Shown here: in pieces, positions 22,142-35,500 of the stretch
How the letters are laid out: each line of letters starts with the position of its first letter
Numbering within the stretch: position 1 is the first letter of the stretch
Assembly (NCBI GenBank): GCA_037447655.1
Contig: JBBHKE010000675.1
Coordinates: 41,646 to 105,645, forward strand
DNA length: 64,000 nt
Direction: 5' to 3'
DNA from: Zygnema cylindricum
Taxonomy: Eukaryota; Streptophyta; Zygnematophyceae; Zygnematales; Zygnemataceae
Made by a program: the position numbers and the translations under genes
The notes under the pieces: model-generated
The model's input: only the letters and a program-made list of their open reading frames with translations
The model's database searches: none
Told to the model about the DNA's origin: nothing

Positions 22142-25100
22142 CCTGTTTTCAAATCCGACAACTTGTTGCACACGAGCAAGTGGATGAGGCCATGTCTTTG
22201 TTGGTCTGAAGACCACCCACAGGTCCAAACACAGTAAACCATATTAGTGTGGACGAGTTTGATTTTAAGTCTTGGTTCCTCCAGTAACTGATTTTAGGAA
22301 CGGGGGCGTGTAAATATCGAGAATCAGTGGAAAAAAAAAAGAACGACTGTGTTTCCGTCCCAAAATATAAACATACAAAAATATATGGTAGTTCTATCCA
22401 ATCAGACCAGATATACAATTGACAACAATAATATACCCGTCGCGGCTGTCGCGAAGTTAATATATCTCTCAAATATATCGAAATCGAGACCCACCATCAG
22501 AGTTGTCGAATATCTGTAAAATCTCCTCAATAAGCATAACTGCCATTTCCCCTGCATGCTACTAAGTATTGTACGTTGTAGACTTATCTAGACAAAAAAA
22601 TATTGAGGCGTACGTATAAAATGCATGTGAAGCACAATGGTTATGAGAAGTGCTATGTGGAATACCAAGGGCCCGTAGATTGCCTTGGTGTGAATATATG
22701 GACCATACTATTCTCCAAGTCGTTAATTAGCAAGCAACCTTTTAAAACCAAAAGGATTTGAAGCTTACGGCTATAATATTATGAAGCCATTGTTTTGAGG
22801 ATAAGGAGGTAAATAGCGTGTACCACAGTAGCTACAACAAACTTAGGTTGAACCTGTACAGGCGGTGGTAATTACTAGTGCTGCTTAACAAGGAGGACTT
22901 CACTGTGTCGATATGTGTCTTTTTAAAGTGGTCGATATTCAATATATCAAGTACAGAAAACATTTTGGAAACAATGTCGATTATTCGACGTAAAATAATG
23001 CAATGTAGTTGGACACTACAAATGAGTAATGTGAAAGGCTCCCAGAACTGAAGATTTTATAAAACTGACGCTACATAGGGCGTTTTGTCTTTCAGTACGG
23101 CTATATGTTCCACCCACGTCTGACGAGGAATATTAACGGCAGTCAAAAATTTTGGAAATCTTCTCAAATGTGACGTAAAACGTGTAAGTTACAGCCATTA
23201 TACGAACACACGTAAATATGCCAACCTTTGTCACATGTTGATAATTTGACATGCTGATATTGCGTAAACAAAGCAAATATTGGTCAGACTATCTTAATAG
23301 CCATGGGCAGACTACTTAGCAAAAAAGGCGGTGTGGGTCATATAATTTTACCGTCCATATCGAGTTGTTATTCAAATGCAATCATGATTTAAAACAAAGA
23401 GGGTTAAAGCTTACGTCCAGGGCATTGTGAAGAAGACGTGCAGTGGAACCTTCAACTTTTCTGCCACGTGTGTGTGACCTGTACCATCGCTCCTCCAAGG
23501 GACCTCAGTTAATCCTCTGACATCATGAGAAAAAATAAAGAATGCGAAAAGGTGTTATGGATTTGAACATCTTTGAATACACTGAGATTGCAACTTGCAA
23601 GGAGATTAACCTGTTTAATTAACTACTCCGTTTTTACTTCAAATGATGAGCTTCATACATTCGGGCAAAACTTCCTACCCATTGTTGGTGGATTTGCGAT
23701 AATCGCATCGGCCACAAATCCTAGTCCGTTGGATCCTGGATCCGGTTCAGTGCAGGCGGCCCAAGTGGAGTCGATGATGGCTTTCAGCTGCTTCCTCTGA
23801 ACCCCTACCTCGGATGGCCGTGATGGGAGGAATCCTTTGTTGTTCACCATGTCTGCAAAAGACAGCTTAGGAACTTAGATACACTAAACACTTAACACTT
23901 AGTACAAACACTTGACACACTTAACAAAACGTAAACACTTGGGAGATTAATAGAAACACCATCGGAGGAATCTTTGTTGTTCACCAGATCTGCGGATGAA
24001 CGCTTAGGAACTTAGAAACACTTCACACTTAACATAAACCACTTAACACGAAACTTAAAGCATTGGAATGAATAATAGAAAAGCCAAAGGAAAAAATTGC
24101 ATACTGCTTTCCACATTGCATAAATAGAAACACGTGACATACCTCACATTTAATATGACAACATTCACAAACTTTATTCGTCATTCGCCTGCATCACACT
24201 TTCTTTTCACTCGAATACATCGTCACAGTACTTTCTTGTCATGCAAAATACCCTTAGCATACTTTTGCATACTTTTCAGTATCTCAATCTGAAAGGAAAC
24301 TTTCCTTTGTCAGCAACGTGTGTCAAAGAAGAGACTCTGTAAATACTGTCTCCATCAGCACACTCATAATGTTTTACCTCGTGCCTTTCAATAGACTCTC
24401 TAGTATATTAATGGCACCACAAATCAAGTCACAGAATTCCAATGGGGCTTAAGCCGAAGCCTGCTGTGATACAACATGTCCATACAATTCAATCAAAATG
24501 GTTGTACGCGGATGAAGAAGGAGAAGAAAAGACGCTTTTTCCTGGTACTAATCAATAATTGCCTCGACATCCTCCCTCCAATCCATTAAACAGAATTTTG
24601 TCATTTCTTGCCTTACATGTAACTACGTCTTGAATTGGTCCAACAGAACTATTATATTTCTTTTCTAGATTGTCCACCCATTTCTTTGCATTCTCCCTCA
24701 CTAAGGATATCAAAAGTTGGAGCATGACAGATGCATTTTCCTTTCACTCATTTTTTGGATATGAGGCACCAAAACGACCACTTTTTTGTTTGACTGGATA
24801 TAATTTGAAGTCACACATCAAAGTACAAGAGGCTGAGGTCGGATTAGCAAACCAGCAATAACATTGGGCCACTTTTTCGAATACCACACATGAGTTACTG
24901 GACATTGTATATCACGAATATGACTCAACACCTCTGAAATAATAACCTTTGAAGACGAAACATAAATTATACTACTTAAACCATGTGATTCTTGAAACAG
25001 ACAACTTTCCTTCGTCTTTCACATCCCATTGTCTTTAACCATTTTCAACACCTTCCATTCATGCCTTCTCCATAGATTCCGTCCATTCTAATGCTGAATG

Positions 25101-27660
25101 CCATAGGTAAACATGAAAGAAATCGTTCAACTTTTTGGAAGAAAACAGCTTACATTCGGCCAATACTTTTGGATCACCTCCCAAAGGATAAAATTCTAGA
25201 CCTTCGCCGGTCACAAACTCCCGAAACTGCGCATGAGTCGCCAAGCGAACCCGATGTCCATTTTTCTGCAATATTCGGTTGAGAAAAAAAGGGAGGGTGA
25301 GGACTCTCTTACTACACAATTCATAATTTCTGAAGTACCCATAACTTAAATCTCAATCTACACCATTTCAACATCAGACAGATAGGACCCACATTAACAG
25401 TTCAAAAAATTTACTTCGCTTGAAAAGCCATTAAAAGATCGAAGTTCAAATAAAGTGTGGTCCAGACTGATTATGATCACCAGTGTTAGCAAGTGCTAAA
25501 GCTGAAACACTCTCTCAGCATTATTAGTGAAAAAATGCTGACAACGCAAACAATTATTTGTCACATAAATAAGATTCTCCAGGACAAGGATGCAGTTTGT
25601 TATACAAATAAATGGAAAAACAAGTGTAAGACTTTATCATGGGCCAAAGTCGACAAATTGTGCCAGTTACGGACACTACCCATCGCTAACAGTGCTGATA
25701 ACTCTAACTCGTTTGCTTGTTTTTTTCGTCCCAAAATCATGAAACAATATTAATAGCACCATTTCATGACGTGGTCCCTAATGAGCCACTTTGAAAACCA
25801 TAATTTAGTGCAATTGATACAAATACCGCTTTAAAAATCACAATTCACTGACTCTAATAGCAATGGGAGGTATCCTTCCATTGACTCATAAGTGATTCAC
25901 CGAGCTAAGTGCACTATTCACTAAAATGGAGGGCCCAAAAAGGAATTACATGACCCTTGAAATCGACATATTTATCTTCTAAGGAATAATGTGGCTCATA
26001 CTGCTTTATGTGCACGCCTAAATATTGTCAAGGCAAGTAATATGGTTCAGTCTAAGCACAGTGCAAGATGAGTCTTTAAGACAATCGACACAAAAGTTTC
26101 CATTAAAGAAGCACCCGTCTGCCCACAATTCCCTAAAAGTACGGACAAATCAAACACACAGCAAGAGATCCTCGACCATTGGATTCACACAACCTCATAT
26201 ATTGGAATAAATACACACATTAACAATCTACAAAGGCGTCAATGCTCTGGAATTAGTGAAGCCAAAAAAAGCAGGAGTTCGACAATTTTCTGCCAACACA
26301 GTTTAGATGCTAAACCAGTTTTCTACAAAGTTTGTTAACAAAATCTCAAACAAATAACAAGAAAATAAACACAGCTTGCTTCCAAATGTGGGTGAGTGGA
26401 GATTCTACCTGTAATTGTAGTCCAATGGCAATGAAAGGTTGAACATCTCCTCTTGTTCCCACAATAAGTATGCAGATATTAAGTGGGGGAACAGCTCTTT
26501 CCTGGTCATCGGGTTCTTCTTCGATCAACGTGGAGGGTTCTTGGTCATCAAATAATTCCGCAAAGTTTGGATATTTGCTTGCTATATCGGTGGCACTTAA
26601 AGCCGCAATTTCTACAGTTCCATTTTCTACTCTACTTGACTTGAGAACACTTGCCATAAAAGAAGCCTGAATAAGAACGCCCCAGAAAATTGCTGCTCCA
26701 TGAGGAAAGAGAGAAAATTATGGTGCTACTTGACAGTTTCAAAAATATCAAACCAACAGGTCATTTAGAACTGTCAGCAAGTTACGAATTCGTTACAAAT
26801 AAGATACATGTCAAAGATTAGGCGTTTTGGCAACATGTCGACTAATTTTAGCATACATATCACATTTACGTTCCATTCAACTTATGGCCCATAGTCAATA
26901 CAATCAATGTACACAATTAAAAAAGTGTGAATGAATGTTGTAAACCCTCCGCTTTCATATCCATCAGGTAAAAACGTAAGTGAGTTTCGCAAAACTAAAT
27001 GTAAATGTAGCGAGAAAACATATCGTATAGTATTTAGTATATAAACAATATAAAATATACAATAATTTAGAAAGTAGGAAGTATGTTGTATAGCATACAA
27101 CACTATATAATATACTATATTACAAGAAGAGGAACTGCAAAAAAAAGCAACAGAGATTCTGACAAGACAACAGAAAGAGCACACGTGGTTGTCAACAAAA
27201 AATAAAATACGCATACAAACATCGCCACCTATATTAAGCATACGAAATATTTTAAACATTATCAACTTTTTAAAGCTATTGACAACATTACCATCTGCTC
27301 CTTCTGCCGGGTTTGTTCGTTTTTCGAAAGTGGACCCCGGTGAACCTTCTCCGTTTTGGACCTCCCAAGATGAGAAGTCTTTGGAATATCAACGACTCGC
27401 TTTTCAGAACATGCTGATGGTACAGGCATTGATAAAGATATAAGCTTGTCATTTTTAGCTAACATGTTTTCTTCATACCCTCCTTCCTTCGCCACTTTTT
27501 CCAATTCAATTGCTGCATTCATTTTCGGTCTCGGGGGACTCGATGCCTCCAAGGAAGCCTCTGCTGTTTGATGCATGGCTTCCATGGCGTCACTTTTGAA
27601 ATCTTCTCTCTCTCCTTCCCCACCCTTGGCTGGAGTATTTGATGAGGTCGGTTCAGCCAT
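22142..27660 (-). CDS. UGT80: Sterol 3-beta-glucosyltransferase (UGT80 type), exons 1-6, 3' part missing
   Basis: The enzyme family transfers glucose from UDP-glucose to membrane sterols. Six exons join in phase with GT/AG borders: 27292-27660, 26409-26666, 25154-25265, 23679-23852, 23415-23478 and 22142-22205 (347 codons). Exon 1 is a poorly conserved, presumably disordered N-terminus starting at ATG 27660. Exon 2 ends with the hallmark VGTRGDVQPFIAIG of the GT28-like N-terminal domain. Exon 3 gives GHRVRLATHAQFREFV and FYPLGGDPKVLAE. Exon 4 gives NKGFLPS and ADAIIANPP, exon 5 HTHVAEKLKVPLHVFFTMPW, and exon 6 PHPLARV. The C-terminal half with the UDP-sugar site is not found: exon 6 ends at a GT where the 20-kb repeat block starts. 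Either the block lies in intron 6 or the gene was cut. Introns of 0.3-1.3 kb hold no other gene I recognise. Confidence 0.9.
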
Positions 27661-28100
27661 TTTTCAACACTCGAGAAACAACTAATGATAATAAATGAGT
27701 TTGGCCTGACTTTGTCACGATAAAGAAAGGAAAAAGAAAAAAAAAAGGTACGAAAAAGAAAGAAGAAACGAGGTGCGAACGCGAGGAAAAGAGGAAAGGA
27801 GTGGAAAAGGCACTGCCACGTGGCACCTTTCCAGTGACAGTTTGACAAGGGAAGGAATACACCAAAAATGATGTGGCTTGGAATGGAATAAAAAAAACAG
27901 TCAGGAGTCAGAATTTCTGCAGTTTGATGGTGTGGACAGAACTGACAGTTCAACGGATCACATGGAATGAGGCTAAACTTTCAGCAAGCCAAAGCGTGGA
28001 CCAGAAAGAAAGGTTTAAAATTGAGAGAATGGACAGAGATAGAAAGAACGAGAGAGAGAGAACGATAGTACAAGTAGCCTTCCGTTACTGAAGCTACTGT

Positions 28101-28310
28101 ATGCGTTTTCCTTATTAAAACACCATTGTTCTCTTCCTCTTATCTCCAATTGTACGTCATATTCTCTCTCTATCCTTCTTTCTATCTCTCCACCAGTCTC
28201 CCCCTCTCTCTCTCTCTCCCTCTCTCCCTCCCTCTCTCCCTCCCTCTCTCCCTCCCTGTCTCCCTCTCTCTGTCCTCTCTCTCCCTCTCTCTCCGCCCGC
28301 AGTCTAAGTA
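28101..28310. repeat. CT-rich microsatellite upstream of UGT80
   Basis: CTCTCTCC/CCTCTCTC repeats, densest at 28194-28300, about 500 bp upstream of the UGT80 start codon. Confidence 0.85.
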
Positions 28311-30240
28311 ATATGAGTAACCAGCTGCTACAGAGAGTCCCGTAGCAGTATCTGCAGGAGGTTCAACGGACAGAGCTGGCGGAGTTGCAGAGTTGCAGAG
28401 TTGCAGAATTGTGCCTTTTTTTGCAAAAAGAACATACTGGCAGGAGCCTACAACTTATTCGCCTCATGCGGGTTGACCGGTCCAGGTCCAACCGAAGCGC
28501 AAGGAGGACCCATTTGAAGGCTTGCCGTTGAGACATCTGGCAGCCGCTGACGAATCAGTTTCCAGCGATGCTTGCAATTATGACGTCATGACGGATCGCA
28601 ACAGATAAAAACGGTCCGAATTCGGAAGCTGCTATTCGTAGTTGCGTACGGATAAAAGTACGTAAACGGGATATCTCTCGAGCATTTCAAATTTTCTTGA
28701 AAGGTACAATGATCGGTGACGCACTGACGCATTTGTCGGGATACGTACGGATTGTCGCTGACAGGTCCGTTTGTCGGCCGCTGTACCTGATGCCCTTGTC
28801 AGAGGCTTTTAGAGCCTTTTACTTTTTCAGGGTTTTTAGGGGGTTTTTTACTTTTTTTGGGTTTTTTAGGGGGTTTTTTTAGCACTATTTTGAGCTCATT
28901 TTAACCACAGTGTCCCAACTTGATTAAAAGCGCGATGGTAAACCATCTGATGGCGTTCCATCAGACGAAAAGTGAGGTTATTTACAGAAATCTGGACCTC
29001 TCCGTACTATGCCGTTCTTTATAAATTGTTTTTATTCGCGAACCACATTACAGAGAATCTTGCCAATATTCTCCAATGGTCTGGGAGGTAACAATGACCG
29101 TTGAATGTTTTTTCGCGAAGCATTCGCGTCGAAAGTTTCTGTAATTGGTGATGTACCTCGAGGAGGTACATCACCATTTACAGAAAAATTTGAGCCGCGA
29201 CACGCTGGATAATGAACATACGTGTCAGGATGGCAACCAACGGAAATCGAAAAATTTCGCACATGTTATATACATTCAAAAATCCAACCAAAATCACAAA
29301 AGTAATCTCGTAACGAACTTTCGTCGCGCTATTTTTGTTACCGGCCATTCGTCACACTATTTGCGGAAGTGCTCATTCGTCACGCGAAAAAGCAGAAATT
29401 CTAAAAAAATGAGCTGGCATCTGACAAGCGATTGCAAAGATTTGTGTGGTACGATGCCTTGGTCCGCATGTACATGGTATGCAAATGAAGATTTCGAGTT
29501 GATGTTTGGTCCGTGTAAAAAATATTTGACGATTTTCAAAATGCGATCTTATTTTACGTGGTACCACTCATTTCTGAGCACGTGGATTACAGACCCTGCG
29601 CGCGAAAGAACATCATTCAAAATGTAGAATCCTGTAATGTTGACCGTACAATTACAGGAAATCCTGATAGAACGCCACCCTCAGTCCATGGGAACAAAAA
29701 GGCGCGGCAATGCTAAAACTGAAATACTACATGTGGAGGGAAGCAAACAAAAAGGATAACCAAAAGCAAAAGCAACGAACAAACAGAAAAAGGACAAGCA
29801 GTGCCCTTAGTTGTTGTATATTGTTTACAACAATAAAAATGAATTGTGCGAAAGCTCGCACTATAGTAAAGCTACGATGACATCATAAGGGAGCGATGAC
29901 GTCGACTATTTCAGAACTGTTCGCGCGTCCGCTGTTGCAGACAAAAGGCGTCCGAACTTTTAACAAACGTGTGACTGTTCACATGGGGACGAACACACTG
30001 TCGTTTACATGATTGTATCGGGATTGCGAAAAGGTATCGACTGATGCTCTCAGTTTTGTTTCCCCCTGGAAATGTAATGATCATACAAAAAAATCGTGTT
30101 GTTATAAAAATACAGTACTGTACTGTACTGTAGTTTTCGTATTGCACTAAAATAGCTTGAACTAACTCGGAAAGATCGAACTTTAGGGTATTGTACTACA
30201 GAATTTCTGAACTTCAGGCCGAAAACGCTACAAACCCAAC
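28311..30240. other. Intergenic DNA, no gene recognised
   Basis: Contains a strong hairpin (29136-29186), a small hairpin CTGATGGCGTTCCATCAG near 28947, GGGTTTTTTAGGG-like repeats at about 28825-28880 and another small hairpin, GTGCGAAAGCTCGCAC, near 29848. The open frame at 29145-29627 shows no motif I recognise. Confidence 0.5.
29136..29186. repeat. Hairpin, 24-bp arms with one mismatch
   Basis: Arms 29136-29159 and 29163-29186 around a 3-nt loop. The inner 13 bp (GGTGATGTACCTC) are perfect. Confidence 0.85.
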
Positions 30241-30248
30241 GGTAAAAT

Positions 30249-31214
30249 CATAGTTGTTCACGGCGATTAGTGCGAACGTACCGTACGCGACGAATTATAC
30301 GTAACAAACGCATTGAACCTTTTGATCAAATCGTAAAAAATCGTTAATGAATTTCCTTCCGTACTATTCCGTACATAAAAAAACAAAAAACTATTACATA
30401 TAACGCAGTGTGCAAGTCTTTTCAGTTAAATGAGCGGTAAAACAATAAACCCTTTATATTTTTATCACACACATCGGCGGTATCGAAACTTCTTCACCAA
30501 CCGGCAGTCCAGTCGTCCATCTTAGGTTTCGATGAGCATGTGACGTACCCAGGTTCGAATGTCACAAAGGTAAAATTTTGTGAAATTTCGTCTGTCCGAG
30601 CCTATCTGACAGACAGACATGGCCGCCTTCTGTCTGCCTTCTTTCTCTATCTCGCAGACAGCGCATTACTCCAAAAAAAAAAATACAGACCAAGAACTAA
30701 TGACATTTACCCACTCCTCTCCTCGATTTCTAGGCATGATTGCTTTTGACGAAGTCCGGAGGCGAGGATAGTCAAAAGCTTGGGAGGGAGGAGGGTAGGA
30801 TATGGGGAAGCGGCTTCCTCGCGGTTTCGTTTTCAATGTTCCATGGCGTCTTCTTTCAAAAAAAAATGAAGAAGACGCCTGTACAAATTTCAAATTGAAC
30901 GCGCGAAATTATGGTGACGTTCAACGTCTCTTTTCGAAAATGTCCGTACATTTTCGATTCTAAAACGTACAACTTCCGTGGTATTTCTGTTCAGTTCACT
31001 GAACAGAAAGTACCAATAACTACGACGCCATATTTCCCGTTTTATTCCGTACATATCCGTAAAACAATTTCAGTTACAGTAATTTGTTTACAGGTTTCCG
31101 TAAATAAGTCAGTTTCAGTTTACAGTAGACGTTTTTTAACGATTTTTTCAAAAGTCACGAATTATACGTTTCAATCGTAAAAAAGGAAAAAATCGTGCGA
31201 TTTGAACAACTATG
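30249..31214. mobile_element. hAT-like non-autonomous element, 8-bp target duplication
   Basis: A 966-bp segment with 12-bp terminal inverted repeats CATAGTTGTTCA at both ends. It is flanked by the perfect 8-bp direct repeat GGTAAAAT (30241-30248 and 31215-31222). An 8-bp duplication is typical of hAT elements. The interior is AT-rich with many CGTAC words and no transposase. A GGTTCGAATGT box-B-like motif sits near 30552. Confidence 0.75.
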
Positions 31215-31222
31215 GGTAAAAT

Positions 31223-32508
31223 TATGTTCGTCTTTAGAATGATCAAACTTTAGAGCCTTTTGGTGCGAAGTTATTCAAAAGCACCTTTTCTATGAGGTAT
31301 GATGTTGTTTTCTTCCGGTTTTATGCTGTTTGAAACTCTTACTTTTTGGAAGTTTTTTTTTTTTACAAAAAAGTCTTTGATCTTTGTTTTTTTCTAATGC
31401 CATTTGATTTCCTCCATTTTAAAATTTTGTTGTTAGAAAGTATTGAATAAATAAGAACAGTGCATACCACTTAGTTATGCATAAAATTGTAGCACATTTG
31501 AATAAAACAATTATTTGAAAATTTTATCACCCGTGAAACCCTAAATATTTCTTGTGCAAACCCTTTGGAACCTTTTCAAAAAAGGCTAACAAACCTCACA
31601 AAACCCTTAAAAAAAAAAAAAAAAACCTGTCAAAACCCTAGAAAAGAAGAAGCACACTGTGTTACCATTTTTAGTGTGGGTTGTGTTTGCAACTTATAAT
31701 GGTTAGCAACTATTTTTTAACCTCTAATGTTGGTATAATTTCCTTTGGTACGATGAGTTCCACACTAATTCATGTTTTGCTCGAAAAAGGTGTCGTAGAG
31801 GGATGAGTAGTTGAAGGAGGAGAGGAAGAGAGAGGAGGAGGGGAGGAAAGAGAGAAGTTTTTTCAGTAATGTAATTTACAATTTTAACAAATGATTGAAG
31901 TATCCCTTGAACATAATTTGACTCCTTTTAGTCCCGCACCTTAATTAGTGTGGAAAACGACAAAATTCGGAAATAGACAAAATTCTCACGAAAATTGTGG
32001 GAAGTAGATACTTTTTGACTTGAGGTGGGAAAAAATTGGGAATTATTTGAAAACCATCAATGAAAAATTGTCATAAGTATTAAAGTAATGATAGTCATAC
32101 ATAAAAAAAAACAAATCCCAATTTTTATCCTTTCTTGTTGCGTGCAAACCTTCGTCGCACCTCTTTGTTTTCCCTTTTTTTTTATGCTAAAGTGTTTAAT
32201 TTTTTTTTGTTTTTTGTTTGGGAATTTTCCTGGTTGCAGGTTCTTTTTAATTCTATAAAACTATACTTTGCTACTCTTTTTACTTTCACGCAATTTCAAA
32301 AACTTTTGGTTTTTCCTTTTGAACAAAAAAGGCGTTGTGATGTCATCTTGTGACGTGATTAAACCTCGTTTCAGAGATCCCAATTAGACCCATATTTTTT
32401 GATACGGTACCCAAAAATTGTATATAAATGAAATTAAAATAAAACAATTTATTCAAAAAAGTTAGTCTTGTAATTTCAATTGTGTTGTTAAACAAACTTG
32501 AGTCCAAA
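31223..32508. other. Intergenic / upstream of RPC25-like gene
   Basis: AT-rich DNA with A and T runs. No coding signal and no clear repeat family seen. It presumably includes the promoter of the gene starting at 32509, but no TATA box or other motif can be fixed with confidence. Confidence 0.5.
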
Positions 32509-35500
32509 ATGTTTTCTTTAATTTCGTTGGAAAATGAAGTCAGAGTACCTCCGGAACAATTGCAACGTCCTCATCCTCAAGCCGTCACATCACAACTGCG
32601 AAAAATGTATACCGATAAGGTGAAGCCCTCTCCATCTCCCTCCCTCCCTCTCCCACTCTCTCTCTTCTTCCTTTCCTCTCCCTCTCACTCTCACTCTCCC
32701 CCTTTCCCCCCCTCGAACCCTCAATCTCGCTCCCTCTCTCCCTCTTCCTCTCCCAATCCGACTCCCATTCCCATTTCCATTTCCCACTCCCTCTCGCCCT
32801 CCGCAATCCTCTTCTCCTTCCCTCTCCCCCTCTCTCCTTTTGCTCTCTCTTTCTCCTTGTCACTCTTTTCCTCTCAGTCTCTTCCCTCTCTCCCTCTCTC
32901 CTTTCTTTCTCTCTTTTTCATTGTCACTCTTTTCCTCCCAATCTTTCCCTTTTTTCATTGTCTCTCTCTCATCTCTGTCCTCTCTCTCTTCTCTCTCTCC
33001 TCTCTCTCCTCTCTCTTCTCTCTCTCATATCTCTCCTCTCTCTTCCTCTCTCTCCTCTCTCCTCTCTCTCTCATCTCTCTCCTCTCTCCTCTCTCCTCTC
33101 TCTCCTCTCCCCACTCCTCTCTCTCTCCTCTCCTCTTCTCTCTCCTCTCTCTCCTCTCTCTCTCCTCTTTCCTCTCTCCTCTTTCCTCTCTCCTCTCTCC
33201 TCTCTCTCTCTCTCCTCCTCTCTCTCCTCTCTCCTCTCTCTCTCTCCTCCTCTCTCTTCCTCTCTCCTCTCTCTCCTCTCCTCTCTCTCCTCTCTCCTCT
33301 CTTCTCTTCTCTCCTCTCTCTCCTCTCGGTCTCCTTTCTCCTCCTCTCCTCTCTCCTGTCTCCTCTCTCTCTCATCTCCCGCTCCCTCCTCTCTCTCCTC
33401 TCTCTCCTCTCTCCTCTCTCTCTCCTCTCTCCTCTCTCCTCCCCTCTCTCCTCTCTCCTCTCTCTCTCTTTTCTCTCTCCTCTCTCCTCTCCTCTCTCCC
33501 CTCTTTCTTCTCTCCTCTTTCTTCTCTCCTCTTTCCTCTCTCCTCTCTCTCCTCTCTCTCCTCTCTCCTCCCCTCTCTCCTCTCTCTCTCCTCTCTCTCT
33601 CCTCCTCTCTCTCTCCTCTCTCCCCTCTCTCCTCTCTCTTCTCTTTTCTCCTCTCCTCTCCTCTCGGTCTCCTTTCTCCTCTCTCCTCTCTCCTGTCTCC
33701 TCTCTCTCTCATCTCCCTCTCCCTTTCCTCTCTCTCCTCTCTCTCCTCTCCTCTCTCTCCGTCTCCTTTCTCCTCTCTCCTCTCTCCTGTCTCCTCTCTC
33801 TCTCTCATGTCCCGCTCCCTTTCCTCTCTCTCCTCTCTCTCCTCTCTCCTCTTTTCTGTCTCCTCTCTCTCCTCTCTCTCTCCCCCTTTCCCTCTCTCTC
33901 TCTCTCCTCTCTCTCCTCTCCTCTCTCCTATCTCTCCTCTCTCCTCTCCTCTCCTTCTCTCTCTCCCCTCTCTCTCCTCTCTCCTCTCTTCCCTCTCCCC
34001 CCCCTCTCCTCTCTCCTCTCTCTCCCCCCTCCTCCCTCTCTCCTCTCTCTCTCCGCTCTCTCTCCTCTCTCCCCGCTCTCTCTTCTCTCTCTCCCCTCTC
34101 TCTCCTCTCTCTCCTCTCTCTCCTTCCCTCTCTCTCCCCTCTCTCCTCAACTCCCTCTCTCTCTTCTCTCCTCTCTCTCTCTCACACACACCCTGCAGAT
34201 CAAGTCTGATTGCAGATTGTGAATTGGTCTGAGTATTTTAGAGATATGGGGGGAGAAGGAGAGGGGGGAGAAGAGAGGAAGTAGGAGAGAGAGGGGAGAG
34301 AGAGTGGACAGAACGGAAAAAGATGGGAAGGAAGTGGGACAACAAGAGAAAGAGGATGTTGGAAGGGGTACGCGAGAGAGAGAGGGAGAGATGTAATCTC
34401 TATAGGGAGCTAAAGACTTAAGTGAGTGAAGTAAGATAACGAGAGGACGTGGTGTCCTATTGTAGGGAGAGAGAGAGAGAGAGAGAGGGAGAGAGGGAGA
34501 GAGAGAGAGAGAAGGGTATTTTCAAGATATAGTCTAAGAGGAAAGAGAGGGAGAGGATAAAGAATAAAAGAGAGGAAGCCGGTGAAGACAAAAAGAGGAG
34601 GAGAGGGAGGGGATCGAGCGAAGACAAAGAGAAGGCATAAAATGGGAAGGCAGGGTAGGAGAGAAAAAAGAAACGCGAGGGAGGGAAGGGAGGAAGAGGA
34701 AGGGAAGGGATAATAAAGAGGAAGACAAGGGACGGTATTAAAATGCGTGGAAAGGGAGGGATGAAGAGGAAGAGAGAGAAGAGAGAGGAAGAGGATGAGA
34801 GGTAGAGGATATAGACGAAGAGGTTCTAAGGGGAGGAGGTAGGGGAGGAGGAGGTCATCTCCCAGGTGGTAGGAGACCATGGCCTTTGTGTGGCTCTTTA
34901 TGACGTCCAAGGGGTGGAGGGAGGCTTCGTGTTTCCCTCCGATGGGGCCCCCCATTTTACTGTGAGTACTTTTGGGATCGAGTAAATTGTGGGTATAATT
35001 CTTATAAAGTTGGGTGTAATTGTGGTATGATTTGGGTATAATTTGGGTACAATTTGGGTATTATTTGGGCTATGATTGCAGTGTTTTGAGCAATCGTTTT
35101 TTCAAAAAAAAAACATTCAAACGTTTAAACATATTTTATATGGCAATTTGAACTTGTCGCTATGTACCAGACCATAACACCATATTGATGTCATATGTGA
35201 AAAAAAAAAAAAAAAAAACATTGACAATGATAACGAGCCACGGAGAAGACCGCTCATCGCTTTAGAGTCGGTGAATTATTGGTGTCAATACTTTGTTAGT
35301 GTTAATAATTATTAGAATTGACTAAAAATTACTGGACTTAACACTTTATTAGTATTAACTAAGGCTAAGTTATGTTTCACAACAACTCTCATTAAGGGCC
35401 GCTTAAGAAAACAGTCACTCGATTGATTAACTCTGATAGCGATGGGCGGTGTAACACACTAATTAGTGTGAAAGATGTAACAATTAAAAGGTAGTAGAGT

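Noticed and set aside
25091-25282. Plus-strand frame within UGT80 exon 3
   Set aside because: Shadow of the minus-strand exon, which carries the family motifs.
30530-30570. GGTTCGAATGT, considered as a tRNA gene
   Set aside because: No box A at the right distance; probably chance or a relic inside the hAT-like element.
32482-34232. Long plus-strand frames (up to about 575 codons) of Ser/Leu/Pro
   Set aside because: Apart from exon 1 of the RPC25-like gene (32509-32619) they are translations of a CT tract; the three frames and the opposite strand are all open, as expected for such repeats.
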